Translations under genes and position numbers: made by a program
Shown here: positions 44,360-55,785 of the stretch, piece after piece
Layout: each line of letters starts with the position of its first letter
How positions within the stretch are numbered: the stretch's first letter is position 1
The notes under the pieces: generated by a model
What the model was told of the DNA's origin: nothing
Database searches by the model: none
What the model saw: the letters and a program-made list of their open reading frames with translations, nothing else
Origin: Neonectria sp. B-13
Taxonomy: Eukaryota; Ascomycota; Sordariomycetes; Hypocreales; Nectriaceae
Direction: 5' to 3'
Length of the DNA: 64,000 nucleotides
NCBI GenBank assembly: GCA_002682825.1
Contig: NOKP01000002.1
Coordinates: 5,686,309-5,750,308 of the forward strand

Positions 44360-44913
44360 ATGGCCGAAGTACAGGCCCGCCTCCAGGCCCTCTCGGAGGA
44401 CTTCCAGAAACTCCAGCAAGGCATGTCTCAACACCACCACCGCGAAGATGCCGCTATTAACTCAGTCATACAGAACTCCAGGCCGCAGTTGATTCGCGTC
44501 AAAAACTCGAGGGTCAGAAGCAGGAGAACCTTGGCGTTCAACAAGTGCGTGGCCGCTGTCCTTGGCCTATGCCATGCCAATTGTACCCCCGCTAACTCAG
44601 ACCAGGAGTTTGATCGCCTAGGAGAAGGGGAGACCATTTACAAGGTCGCAGGCCCTGTGTTGTTGAAGCAGGACAAGTTCGAGGCTGAAGGTACCGTCAA
44701 GGGCCGACTGGATTTCATCAGCGGTGAGATGTGAGTGACATCTCGACATTCACCTACTCTTCCCGCGGCAAGCTGACCACAACATCAAGCTCGAGATTGG
44801 AGGGCCAGATCAGAGAGACCCAGGAGAAGCTGGAAAGAAAGAAGACGGAGATCATGCAAGTCCAGGCGGATGCTCAAGGGGCAGCCAGCAAGGGCAAAGA
44901 AATCGCCAACTAA
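44360..44913 (+). CDS. Prefoldin subunit 6 (beta-type, Yke2)
   Basis: Exons 44360-44420, 44474-44544, 44606-44730 and 44790-44913 encode 126 residues, the usual length. Prefoldin passes nascent actin and tubulin to the CCT chaperonin in the cytosol; subunit 6 is a beta subunit with two long helices flanking a beta hairpin. The helices are seen as MAEVQARLQALSEDFQKLQQ with ELQAAVDSRQKLEGQKQEN, and as QIRETQEKLERKKTEIMQ. The hairpin is EGETIYKVAGPVLLKQD. Intron 1 (44421-44473) is GC-AG with donor GCATGT and acceptor ACAG. No GT donor in that place keeps both the helix and the frame, and the choice yields QQELQAAVDSRQKL, as expected for the family. The gene is divergent from vps4. Confidence 0.93.
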
Positions 44914-45104
44914 AAAAGGGGGAGACCAGACAACAGACAACAGAGTTGACATTATATCATGAGTTGAGTGTATTCTAACGACTGATGACGATGGTTCGAT
45001 CTAGATAGATGACTTGGCTACGAGAAAAGAGAAAACCGCTAGTCGTGATAAAGGACGCTCCCAAAAACCCAAACGCCGCGGCCGTGTTTGCCAGGTTCAG
45101 ATTT

Positions 45105-45130
45105 CCAATCCGATTCCGATTCCGATTCCC
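45105..45130 (+). repeat. Short CCGATT tandem tract
   Basis: About four imperfect CCGATT units lie just downstream of the stop of the 232-residue gene (minus strand), in its likely 3' UTR. No function is evident. Confidence 0.5.
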
Positions 45131-45133
45131 GGC

Positions 45134-45881
45134 TCAGTTGATGGACATGATGGTGAATCCAAAGGGCAGTCCCATGTTCTTGGGACGCTCGTGTCCAGCG
45201 TTGGGCGAGAACATGAAGTCTACCTTGTCGTCTGAGGCGAAGGGCTGTGGCGTGGAGGGAGACTCCTCAGCTTGCATGGCCTCCTTGATGGCGTCTGAGA
45301 TGTCGCCCTTCAGCTCGCACTGCTCAAAGACGGGGCTCTCCTCGATGGAATCCTGCATCAGGGCGCGCTGATCACTCTCGGCAAAGAGCTGCGCCTCGCG
45401 GTTGAGGATGCCGTAGGTGACGGTGTGACCCGTCTCGGCGAGGCGCTGGAAGATGATGGTGGCTGCGGCAATGGCCTGGGCGAGGATGCGGGCCTTCTGG
45501 GGCGAGTCGAGGTGGGCGAAGATGTCGGACGTCTCCTGCTCCAGGAAGCCCTGGGTGTCGGTGTCGAAGACGGCCTGGAGGATGCGGTGGAGGGTCTTGC
45601 GGCAGTTGAGATCCAGCTCGGGGTCGACGTTGAGCTTGAAGGTGGCGGAGATCTTCTGCAGGGTGGTGAAGAGGACCTCCAGGGGGCACTGGTCGTTGGG
45701 GATGGAGGCGTGGCCCTCGTTGATGGCGAAGATGTCAACGGCAGCGTTGACGGCGCCTGAGAATGTGAGTTTGTGCTGTGTGTTGCTGGGGATGGATGTG
45801 CTTACGCGAGGAGATCTCTGCGATATCAATGGTGTTGATCTCGTCAACGGAAACAACGGACTGATCCTTGATGGCAGACAT
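45134..45881 (-). CDS. Unrecognised hydrophilic protein, 232 residues
   Basis: Exons 45881-45806 and 45756-45134 give 232 residues in phase. It starts MSAIKDQSVVSVDEINTIDI, has a mostly helical, acidic middle (VLFTTLQKISATFKLNVDPE, LDLNCRKTLHRILQAVFDTD, DIFAHLDSPQKARILAQAIA), a Ser/Pro-rich acidic linker (AEESPSTPQPFASDDKVDFM) and a hydrophobic end (NMGLPFGFTIMSIN). There is no signal peptide, membrane helix or motif that I can assign. It looks like a folded soluble protein, and the codon use (G/C-ending) suggests real expression. It converges with the prefoldin gene (220 bases) and diverges from the AMSH gene. Confidence 0.75.
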
Positions 45882-47253
45882 GTCGATGTGAGTATTTTTA
45901 TACTTGGGTGGTTTATTTGACGATGGTGTATGGTTGTGGTGATGTGAAGCAGAGGAATGGAGGACTGGAATAGGGAAAAACCTATCCTTGAAGGAGGAAC
46001 TCGGGAGATTTTATCAAGGCGGCCGACCAAGGCCCCTGGCAATTGGCATGTTCATGGCAACGGGCTTTCTGGGCGCATTGTGGTCATTGCTTGGTTTCCC
46101 GGGCGGCATCAACATGGATGGATGGGTCGATGGGCCGATTAGGGCAGTGTTCCGTGGGGAGTCGTGGGGAGCACAGACACTCCATGGTGGCGGTGATTTG
46201 ATGCCCGAGCATGTACATGACGTATCCTGCCATTGCTTTTGGAGTTATACGCAGAGGTTTGCTGACATCGAGTGGAGGTGAGCGGTAAAGGGGCAGGGCG
46301 GTAAGGTAAAGGGGAAATGCAAGGTGAGCAAGCGGAGAAATGGCAGATGGTCAGATGGATCGCGGGACTGAGTACCGTTGTTAATTAACTGATCGATCGG
46401 ATCCATCACGGTTGTCGACTACGAGGATGATTAGATCACCCGTCACAAGTGGTGATGTTTTTGGTCTTCAGGTGCTCTTGGCAAAGCTCCCGGTACCATG
46501 GATTTTGGCCAAGGCGAAGCTGAACGGGGGACGGGAATGTGAAGCCGGAGCCGGAGACTGGAGACGGAGACTGGAGAAGGGAGGTGGAGGAAACACCGCA
46601 ATTGGTGGTAAATGCCAGGGCGGTGCAGGCCGCCAATTCCTCACAAAGCGGTCACCAGACAGATATCAGACACGCATCTGCACAGAGTTGTGGCCTGTCG
46701 CATCGATCCAGGCCCGGAATTGCATGATGGGCTTTGCAGAAACACGCCATCTCCAGGGAGTAGCGAGTAGAATACAGGGCGTCGCTCACTGCATCAGTGC
46801 ATTCGCCGCCTGGAAAAGTGAGCCAAGCCGCGCATGGGCGTCAATGCATCCGCGACCAATGGAAGAGCGGGAAGAACGGGCTGGCTGCCGTCACCGGTAA
46901 TTGCATATCTACCCGCTTCGCCACAGTCCCCCATTTGGTACATATACGGCTTATATCGACGTCCATCGCTGCCCCGCCATCGCTGTTCCAGCCGCCCCAT
47001 GACGTTGGAGGGGCAGGCAGGAAGGAAGCTGCCTGATGGACGCTTTGTCCCAGGAACGAGACGAGCACGCGTCGCATCCCACTCAACCGAAGCTCGACCA
47101 CCAAGGCTCCGACTCACTACATCACCACCTCGCACCGACTCTCCCTGTTCGCGACGACGATGTCAGTGATACGCTGCAACTCATAATCACCGTTGACGAC
47201 CCTCGCGTACTGCTTCTCACCTTCTCCTCCCGTCCATCGACCGGCTATCCAAC
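45882..47253. other. Divergent intergenic region, 232-residue gene / AMSH-like gene
   Basis: The 1.37 kb carries both promoters. A purine-rich GGAGAC-like minisatellite occupies 46541-46590. A 217-codon frame starting at 47036 overlaps the AMSH start in another phase and has no domain; I treat it as chance. Confidence 0.4.
46541..46590 (+). repeat. Purine-rich GGAGAC/GGAGCC minisatellite
   Basis: Roughly six imperfect units of six bases (CCGGAG, CCGGAG, ACTGGAG, ACGGAG and so on) make an almost all-purine strand. It lies within the divergent intergenic region. Such tracts can form triplex or serve as nucleosome-poor elements, but no role is shown. Confidence 0.5.
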
Positions 47254-49017
47254 ATGGACGCCCGCTCAACCATGCGCCCGGCTCGGCCTCAGAGCGTCAA
47301 GGAGCTCGTGGCCCAGGCAGAGAACTTTGTCTTCAACACGAATATCCCCGTCAAGCATTGGACTCGCGCTGCCGAGACTCTCTACCAGGAGGTACGTGCC
47401 TAGCTGGTCTACTTGTTCCTCGCCCTCTGCCACCCCGTTCGCAATCCAACTCCGTGCCCATGTTAATCACAACCTACCTCTAGGCCTCCTTTGCCATTGC
47501 CGATGGCGACTACGGCCGCGCATACATGATGCTTTACCGCCATTCCGTCCTGGTCCTCCAGTCCATCCCCTCGCACCCCCAGATCAAGGACCCCGAAAAC
47601 AGGAAAGCCCACAGACTGTTGATGAAGCGAATCGACCGTGTCATCCAAGACCTCGAGGACCTGAAGCCCGAGATCGAGGTCGCAAATAGGGAATGGGAGC
47701 GCATGGCACCAACCAAAGACGCTGCCGCCCCATCCGGTCCTCCCTCCAGATACGCCGAGTTCGCAGCCCGAGATCCGAGTCTGAGCGGAAACGCGAAAAT
47801 CCTCGACGCCTATGATAACCAAGATTTGGCTGTCGACCTGGCCCAAAAGGAATTGGTGCGGAGGGACACGGCCAGGCGAGCAACGAGGCAAGCAGGTATT
47901 CCCGACGAAGACCTGCTGTCGCGGCGAATGGGGGGCAGATGGGATCAGTGGGACAAACATGCACGAACCAGCGACGATAACGACTTGCAGAGACAGATGG
48001 AGGCAACCAGACAGGCGCTCGACTCGGCTCAGGAACGACGACGCCCCGATCAAGAATTTCGCCCTTCTACCACATCTCAAAACTACAATTACCCCTCCAT
48101 TTCTCGATCCAAGCCAGTCGAATTCGAGCGATCATCAGGGTACCCTCCGACCTCTTCCTCAACTCAGCCAATCCGACCACCCAAGGAGCCTGTCCGCCCA
48201 CCACTGGACCTCGAGCACCGCCCATACATTGCGCCAAACGTGCCTCAAAAGATTCCGCTTGCCCACTACCAGCCTCTTACCCCAACACCTCCACCCACGC
48301 AGAACAACCTACCTTCACTTCCCCTCTCACTCCCCCCCAAGCAAGATATTGGACCGCCTTCGCTTCCGAAGAAAGAGCGGCTCACTTTCAAGCCTGGCGC
48401 GTATCTTGAGAATGGCGACCCTGTTCGGTCGCTCTTCCTGCCCAAGAACCTACGACAGAAGTTCCTCGATATCGCAGAACCCAACACTCGTCGTGGTCTT
48501 GAAATGTGTGGGATCCTCTGCGGAACGCCCATCAATAATGCTCTATTTGTCCGTTGCCTCTTGATCCCAGATCAGATATGCACGTCCGACACATGCGAGA
48601 CGGAGAATGAGACGACAATGTTTGACTATTGCATCAGTGAGGATCTCCTGGTATTGGGATGGATCCACACCCACCCGACGCAGACGTGTTTCATGAGCTC
48701 TAGGGACCTGCATACGCAGTCTGGCTATCAGGTCATGATGCCTGAGAGCGTGGCCATTGTCTGCGCCCCGAAATACAAACCTTCGTGAGTGCCAAATCCT
48801 AGTCCATGCCGTGGCTCTACTGACCTCCCTGACCAGGCACGGGATATTCCGATTGACCCACCCCCCAGGGCTCGATCACGTACTGAACTGTAATCGTACC
48901 GAAACCTTTCATCAACACTCGATTGACAATCTTTACTGCGAAGCTGAGCAGCCTCAGGGGCACGTTTATGAGAGCGACAAGTTGGAGTTTTCTGTGCACG
49001 ATCTCCGAACGAAATGA
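47254..49017 (+). CDS. AMSH/Sst2-type JAMM deubiquitinase
   Basis: Exons 47254-47391, 47484-48784 and 48837-49017 encode 539 residues. The N-terminal domain (SVKELVAQAENFVFNTNI through YMMLYRHSVLVL) is the USP8-dimer/MIT-like helical domain that binds ESCRT-III. The middle is a Pro-rich disordered linker. The C-terminal MPN+ domain has a complete JAMM zinc motif: His441-x-His443-Pro with seven residues to Ser451, then Asp454 (HTHPTQTCFMSSRDLH). The catalytic Glu should lie in GLEMCGILCG, and the Cys/His-bearing insert (CETENETTMFDY) matches the AMSH-specific Lys63-linkage binding loop. It cleaves Lys63-linked ubiquitin from cargo at endosomes, next to the Vps4 pathway. Orthologue in S. pombe: sst2. 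Splicing is GT-AG throughout. Confidence 0.95.
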
Positions 49018-51758
49018 ATCATGAGAACGTAAGCTGGACTTGGGGTAGAGCAGAGATGGACGAAGCATGGGCTTCGGGTTGCATAGCGCTGGAGTTTCCA
49101 TTCTCACGGCGGCAACGTGCCGTCACCGGCTGTTTTAGTGGACTAATAAACGGCGAGATAAAGGGGATGACCTAAAAGGAGATCAGCGATTTTTGATGGG
49201 TAGCCGTCTAACACGACATTTGATGTATTGCGTGTTTGCTCCGGTACTACCCGCCCCCCGGTCCTTTATCGGGCTGCGGCACTGAGGTGCTGGTTGTCTC
49301 GTTGATGACGTCGTACTGGGTTCTGTTGATGGAGATGTGAATTCTCTGTGATTAATCGGTGATGCTTAATGGAATGGGAAAATGATTCTTTAAGGTTGAG
49401 CGCTACAATGAAGGGAATTAGAGTTGGTTTCGGCATCTAGTTAAAGCAACCCTAGGGCTTTTGTTTCGATTATCGCAGTGCATCTCGGTACAAAGAAAGG
49501 AGACAGACCGCTCCGGCTGCATTCCGTATCTGGTTATGTTGTGGTGTTGACCTTTGTGTTGGCATCGACACGTAATGTGTCTGGGTAGGTGGCTTTCAGG
49601 CCTTCCTGCGATATCACGCTGCACGACAGGCTCTGTACCCAAAACGTCTCGGCAGTTAAGCTTCGGCTGAGCCTGGATAGAAACGACGTCACACTGCCTT
49701 TGAACATGACTCTTCCGTGTTTTGCCAATCATCTCCTTGCCCAAGCCCACTGGTTCACGTTGCCGTCCGAGCCTACGAGTCGATGCCATGCTCAACTAGG
49801 TGTTGGCAACGATGGCTGAAGGAAAGCCAGAGTCGAGATCGACCCTGCAAGTGGCGAGCACAGGTGCACCAAGGGATAATGTCACGAGGCCGCCCAGGAT
49901 TGTCGCCAGCTGAACGTGGATCTCCGCACGCCACAGCTTCTACATACATGCGTGTCTGCGGCTACAGAAGGGTGACCCATGGTTCGTAGAGGCCAACAGC
50001 AGCCGGGTGGACCGCAGTATCTGACATCTGTCGACGGCCTACCCGACTCGGATCCTGGGAAGACAACAAACAACCCGACTCGAACAAGACAAGGGCGTCT
50101 GCCCAAAGGGAAACAAACCCCAGCTGCGACGTCGTTCAGGACTAGCTAGCTTGGCTGGCATTCAGCTCGCGGCACGAACGCCTCATTTTTTCCTCCCTAG
50201 CCAGAACAAGGGCAGCGAAGAGGGCCGCGGGAAGAGCAGCGTCCAATTGGGACGGCGGCATTTCGGAGAACTGGATGCGGGATGCGGGATGCAGGTAAGC
50301 AATCTTTTGGCTGGCAAGCCAGTCAACGGACGGGCCAATGTCTCAGTTGAAGTGAATGCCGTGGCGGGCGGGATCGTCGGTGCTAAAATACGCGGGGTGG
50401 ATCAAAAAGGGCAGATCAGTTGAGTCCGGCTTGTCGACGATGGCATTCCGGGGCGGAGGGACGGAGGGCACAATTGCCGAGCGAATCGACTGCCGGGTTG
50501 CTTGTGATGGATGGATGGGGGGATGAGATTGCACGGCGTCCGTCAGTCTGTAGCTCTTATTAGTGCACAGAGGTTCCCGCTTTAAGCCCCTGGTCTCGGC
50601 GGCTCGGTCCGTAGTGTTATTTCCTTGTTCCAATGGCGGAGGCTCGAAATGCTCTTGCAGTGGTGGTGTGGACGGTGTGAAAGAGGACGTGACAAGCTGG
50701 GTTCAAGTTCAAAAGTTCAAGGGAGGGGAATGATCGGGAAGAGCGTGGCCTGTGAGGTCATATCCCGACCCGAGGCATTGGATGGATAATCGCGTCCCCG
50801 GCTCGCGGAGAAATGGTGTCTAAGGGAGGGATACATCATTGGGCTGTCTTAGACAACCCATGCCTTTGGGTTCGTGCTGAAAGATAGCTGATATTTATAC
50901 CTACGCTACCACTGGCTGAACCATCCTGACCGCCAGTTGTCAGATTCCGTCTCTAGCAGCTGAACGAACCGAGATGTGGCGTTGGAGCCCATCCTCGCCG
51001 AGGATGGATACAGCTTCGCGAGGCCCAGCGACCCGCCTCTTGGCGCCACAACGAGAGCGAGATCAGCGGAGCCCAGGAGTCAGTCACCAATGATGCAGCG
51101 TTCAACTGTCCGTCTGATTGGGCTTGTGTTATCGACCTGTCTTGAGAGTTTGAGACATGGCGAAGGGGTGGGTAGCACGAGCCAGCCTGCAGTGCGACGG
51201 GCTTGAACGTCACAATTACACTACAGTCTAACTTAGCTGCTCTGTTCTGCATTCGACGATAGCGCCAAGAAGCGCTGCGGCCGGGGCTTTTTGGTGGTGA
51301 CGGGTGGAACCAACCCTACTATGTACTTGACACCATCGCGATGATCCTCCACCACCAGCGTCCATTGGCCAAAACCACAGTACGTTCGTACGTGATGATC
51401 TCCGAAAAGCAACAGCGCCAGCGCCACCGTCCAACCACCGCTGCCTTGCACACACGCCCCAAGCGGGTCGGCGGCACGCGGGAACGGGATGCCAGTTGAT
51501 CGAGAGGCTGCAGGGCTGGGTGGCTTCGCGTTAGTGGGATGCCATGTCTCACACAGCGCTGCCGGGGGTTTCCATGAAGGGGAGGAGGAGGACATGGTGT
51601 TTCTGCATCATAAAGATGGCTTATTGCCCCGGCCTGTGAGAGGGAGGTTGACTGCCACTCTGCCTTGTCGTTACCTGAACTCTAGGTCTCTCTATTCAGG
51701 CCTCAAGACCTGTAAGCAAGAGGAAGACTTATAAAAGAGGTCGAGACTCACAGACACG
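49018..51758. other. 2.7 kb region upstream of the Ppo oxygenase gene
   Basis: This is an unusually long promoter-side gap. It contains GATGCGG tandem copies at about 50273-50295 and many short frames but no supported gene. A minus-strand frame near 50343-50633 has no domain or introns. The region directly before 51759 contains a TATAAAAG element. Confidence 0.4.
51730..51737 (+). promoter_or_regulatory. TATAAAAG element close to the Ppo start
   Basis: A perfect TATAAAAG lies only 22-29 bases before the chosen ATG (51759). A working TATA box would put the transcription start at or past that ATG, so either it is inactive or the leader is extremely short. The next in-frame Met is near residue 110, inside conserved sequence, so I keep the start. 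Confidence 0.4.
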
Positions 51759-54700
51759 ATGCCGTCAAACGGGTCGCAAGCCAAGAATGGCAACACCAGC
51801 AGCTATGGGACCAGCACTGCCTCCAAGTCAACGACCAAGAAGCAACAGCAGACTTCCTCCAAGGCGTCGCTGAAGCCCAAGGCCAAGAACGACTCCGCCC
51901 TGGCGAACTTCAAGAAGCTTCGTCTGGCGTCCAAGCGGCCTCTCCCGACGCAGAGCGGCGATGGCACATATCTCACCCCGGTGAAGCGGCCGGGCCTCAG
52001 GGAGGACATCCGCCGGCTCAGGATACAAGGTGCGTCTACGCCTTCGTCTTCATGGGATACTCGTGCTAACCGGACTAGATGTCAAGACACTCCTCGAGAT
52101 CGTCGGTCACAAGATCAAGGGCGAGACCATCCTCGATGACAAGACGATGCTCATGGAGAGAACCATCCAGATCGTCGCCGGGCTCTCTGACCATTCCAAG
52201 GTCCAGGAGGTTCTCACCAACAACTTCATCGACCAGCTGTGGAACTCGCTGGACCACCCGCCCATGCTCTACATGGGTGACGAGTACCGCTTCCGCCAGC
52301 CCGACGGCTCCAACAACGTAAGATGGCCTCGCAGCTACACTGGAAGCCAGCTGCTAACATATACAGAACCCTTACCTCCCTAGACTGGGAGCTGCCCGAA
52401 CTCCGTATTCTCGGTCCGTCAAGCCCAAGACTCTGCAGCTCGGCGCCCAGCCCGATCCCGAGGCCGTCTACGAGGCCGTCATGGCCAGAGGCGAGTTCAA
52501 GAAGAACCCGAACAACGTGTCGAGTGTTCTGTGGTACTGGGCGACCATTATTATCCATGGTGAGAGAGGAACTGCCGCCGCCGTCTTGCATCAACTAATC
52601 GGATGTAGATCTCTTTTGGACCAACTCGCAAGATCCCAACCAGAACGACTCCTCGTCGTATCTGGATCTGGCTCCGTTGTATGGCTGCAACAAAGAGGCC
52701 TGCGACTCCGTGCGAACATTCAAAGACGGAAAGCTCAAGGTCGATTCCTTCGCTGACAAGCGTCTAATTGGCAACCCGCCGGGCGTCTGCATCATCCTCA
52801 TCATGTTCAACCGGTTCCACAACAACGTCGCCACCAACCTGGCGGACATCAACGAGGGCGGCAGATTCACCAAGCCCTCGGAGGATCTCCCCGAAGAGGC
52901 TGCCGCAGTGGCTTGGAAGAAGTACGACGAGGAGCTCTTCCAGACGGCGCGGCTGGTGACCTCAGGCCTCTACATCAACATCACGCTGGTCGACTATGTC
53001 CGCAACATCGTCAACCTCAACCGCGTTGACACCACCTGGACGCTCGACCCCAGACAGGAGATGGGCGTCTCCATGGGCACCAAGGAGACCGCCGAGTCCG
53101 GCACGGGCAACGTCGTCTCCGCCGAGTTCAACCTCTGCTACCGCTGGCACTCGTGCATCTCCGACATGGACGACAAGTGGATCCAGGACTTCTACACCGA
53201 GCTGCTCGGCGAGAACTACGGGCCCTTGACCTTCCAGAAGATGCTGTTGGCCCTCAAGAACTTCGAGGCGTCCGTGGCTAAGGACCCCGGCGAGCGTGTC
53301 TTTGGCGGCTTGAAGCGAGGCCCCGACGGCAAGTTCAACGACGACGAGCTCGTCGAGGCTCTGTCCACTGCCATCGAGCAGCCCGGCGGCGCTTTCGGAG
53401 CCCGAAACGTCCCCCGCGTGATGAAGCCGGTCGAGATGCTGGGCATCGTCCGCGGCCGGAAGTGGAACCTGGCCGGTCTCAACGAGTTCCGCAAGCACTT
53501 CGGCCTCAAGGGCTACGAGACCTTCGAGGACATCAACTCGGACCCCGAAGTCGCCGAGTCGCTCCGCCACCTCTACCAGCACCCGGACAACGTCGAGCTC
53601 TACCCGGGCATCGTTGCCGAAGAGGCCAAGACGCCCATGGCACCCGGCGTCGGCATCGCGCCCACATACACCGTGTCCCGCGTCGTCCTCTCCGACGCCG
53701 TGAGCCTCGTCCGCGGCGACCGCCACTACACGACCGACTACAACCCGCGGTACCTGACCAACTGGGGCTTCAAGGAGGCCAACTACGACCTGGACGTCAA
53801 CCACGGCTGCGTCTTCTACAAGCTCTTCCTCCGCGCGTTCCCCTCGCACTTCAAGGGCAACTCCGTCTACGCGCACTACCCCATGGTGACGCCCACGGAG
53901 AACCGCAAGATCCTGACGGACCTGCGCCGCGTCGACCGCTTCGACTTCGACCGGCCGGGCTTCTGCGCGCCGCGCATCGACATCACGTCGTACGGCGGCG
54001 CCAAGTACATCCTGACCAGCCCGGAAAAGTACCGCGTGTCGTGGACCGAGGGCTTCAAGCACCTGATGGGCGAGGGCGGCGGCCGGTTCATGCTGTCAGG
54101 CGACACCAAGTTCCACGGCGAGCAGCGCAAGGCCATGGAGGCGCTTCTGTACAAGGACGACTGGAAGACGGGCGTCAAGGCCTTCTACTCGATGATTGCC
54201 GAGCGGCTCCTGTCCGAGAAGTCGTACAAGCTCGGGGGCAAGCCGCACGTGGACATCGTCCGCGACGTGGGCAACGTGGCGCACACGCACTTCGTGGCGA
54301 GAATGTTCAACCTGCCGCTGAAGACCAAGGAAAACCCCAAGGGCGTCTACTCAGAGCAGGAACTGTACTCGGCGCTGGCGGTCATCTTCACAGCCATCTT
54401 CTTCGACATTGACCCGGCCAAGTCGTTCCCGCTGCGCCAGAAGGCCAAGGAGGTTGCGGCCCAGCTGGGCAAGATCATCGAGACGAACGTCAAGCTGGCG
54501 ACCACTCTGGGCATCAGCGGGCTGTTCACTAAGCAGGATAAGAACGACCCCCTGGCGGCGTATGGCGTCAACATGGCCAAGGGGCTGAAGAAGGCTGGTA
54601 TGAGTGCTTCTGATATTACTTGGAGTCAGATCCTGCCTACTGCAGGCGCCATGGTGCCTAACCAGGCGCAAGTTGTAAGTAACATGTGCCCTGATATGAG

Positions 54701-55282
54701 TGTCTCCTTACTGACAAGTTACAATAGTTTGCCCAGACTGTCGACTGGTACCTGTCCCCTGCGGCCGAGCAGTACCGTCCTGAGTTGCATCGTGTTGCTC
54801 TGCTAGAGTCCAGTGCAGAGACGGACGCTCTCCTTCTCGGGTACGCCATGGAGGGCATCCGAATGGCCGGCACCTTCGGCCTATACCGCCAGGCCACAAC
54901 AGCCGACGTCATCCCCGAAGACGACGGCCGCAAGGTGAGCGTGCAAGCCGGCGACAAAGTCTTCGTGTCGTTCGTCTCGGCGGCCAAAGACCCGGCGCAC
55001 TTCCCGAACCCGGACCTCGTCGACCCGCGCCGCCCGCTGGACTCGTACATCCACTACGGCCTCGGCGCGCACACGTGCCTGGGCCGCGACGTCAGCCAAA
55101 CGGCCCTGACGGAGCTATTCCGCGCGTTGTTCCGCAAGAACGGGCTGAAGCGAGCGGCCGGCCCGCAGGGTGAGTTGAAGAAGGTGCCGCGACCGGGTGG
55201 CTTCTACGTGTATATGACGGAGGAGTGGGGGAGCTTGTGGCCGTTTCCTACGTCGATGAAGGTGACGTGGGATGGAGAGTAG
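51759..55282 (+). CDS. ppoA: Psi-factor-producing oxygenase: fatty-acid dioxygenase fused to cytochrome P450
   Basis: Exons 51759-52029, 52079-52317, 52367-52559, 52609-54674 and 54728-55282 encode 1107 residues. The first half is a cyclooxygenase-like haem peroxidase: the distal His234 stands in WATIIIHDLFWTN, and Tyr412 and proximal His415 in LCYRWHS form the radical-generating site that adds oxygen to linoleate at C-8. The second half is a P450 domain: the I-helix sequence AMVPNQAQVFAQ (with the Asn/Gln used by diol synthases) and the thiolate Cys1040 in GLGAHTCLGRD. Because the Cys is present, it resembles PpoA-type 5,8- or 7,8-diol synthases rather than PpoC, which lacks it. Such enzymes make oxylipins that balance sexual and asexual sporulation. 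The exact diol product is inferred only. The N-terminal 55 residues are low-complexity Ser/Lys-rich. Confidence 0.95.
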
Positions 55283-55785
55283 ATTGAGAGGGTGGGTAGT
55301 GTGAGAGGTTGGTGGAGGGAGGTGTCTTTGCTGAGAATGCTTATTGATATCACTGTTAATTAATACCACTTTTTGTTGCTGCAATTGTATTTTATGTGGC
55401 CTTCTACTAGAAGTACTGCACTTGTATTCCGACATCTTCACTACATGAACTGACTCATCGTGTTCAATGGTGAAATTCACTACTACAGTCATATGGGATA
55501 TGTGTTTGATAGACTGACCAACACTGATAACATTGGACTCAATCGAAGAACGAACCAACACGTTGACAACCTAGACCAATTATACCACTACACTATTTCA
55601 ATATTCCCAGTTGAACCAAGTTAAAAAGACCCTGACTACTTATCCCTGCCATTAATCCCCACCAGCCCTTTTCATAAAGAAAATAGACACCCAGTATCAA
55701 ATCCCAGATACCATAACGAGCGTGTGCAACTATGTCACAGCTAAATCACGACCCCTTAATATGCCATGCATCCAACCTCAACTCA
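55283..55785. other. Convergent 3' region, AT-rich
   Basis: About 500 AT-rich bases lie between the Ppo stop and the stop of the STAND-TPR gene. It fits two back-to-back 3' UTRs. Confidence 0.5.

Noticed and set aside
47036..47689. 217-codon frame overlapping the AMSH start in another phase
   Set aside because: The AMSH frame carries a real USP8-dimer domain there. The other frame has no similarity, and its ATG is probably upstream of the transcription start.
53462..54412. 316-codon frame overlapping the Ppo oxygenase
   Set aside because: Shadow of the G/C-rich oxygenase frame; its Arg/Pro/His-rich translation has no domain.
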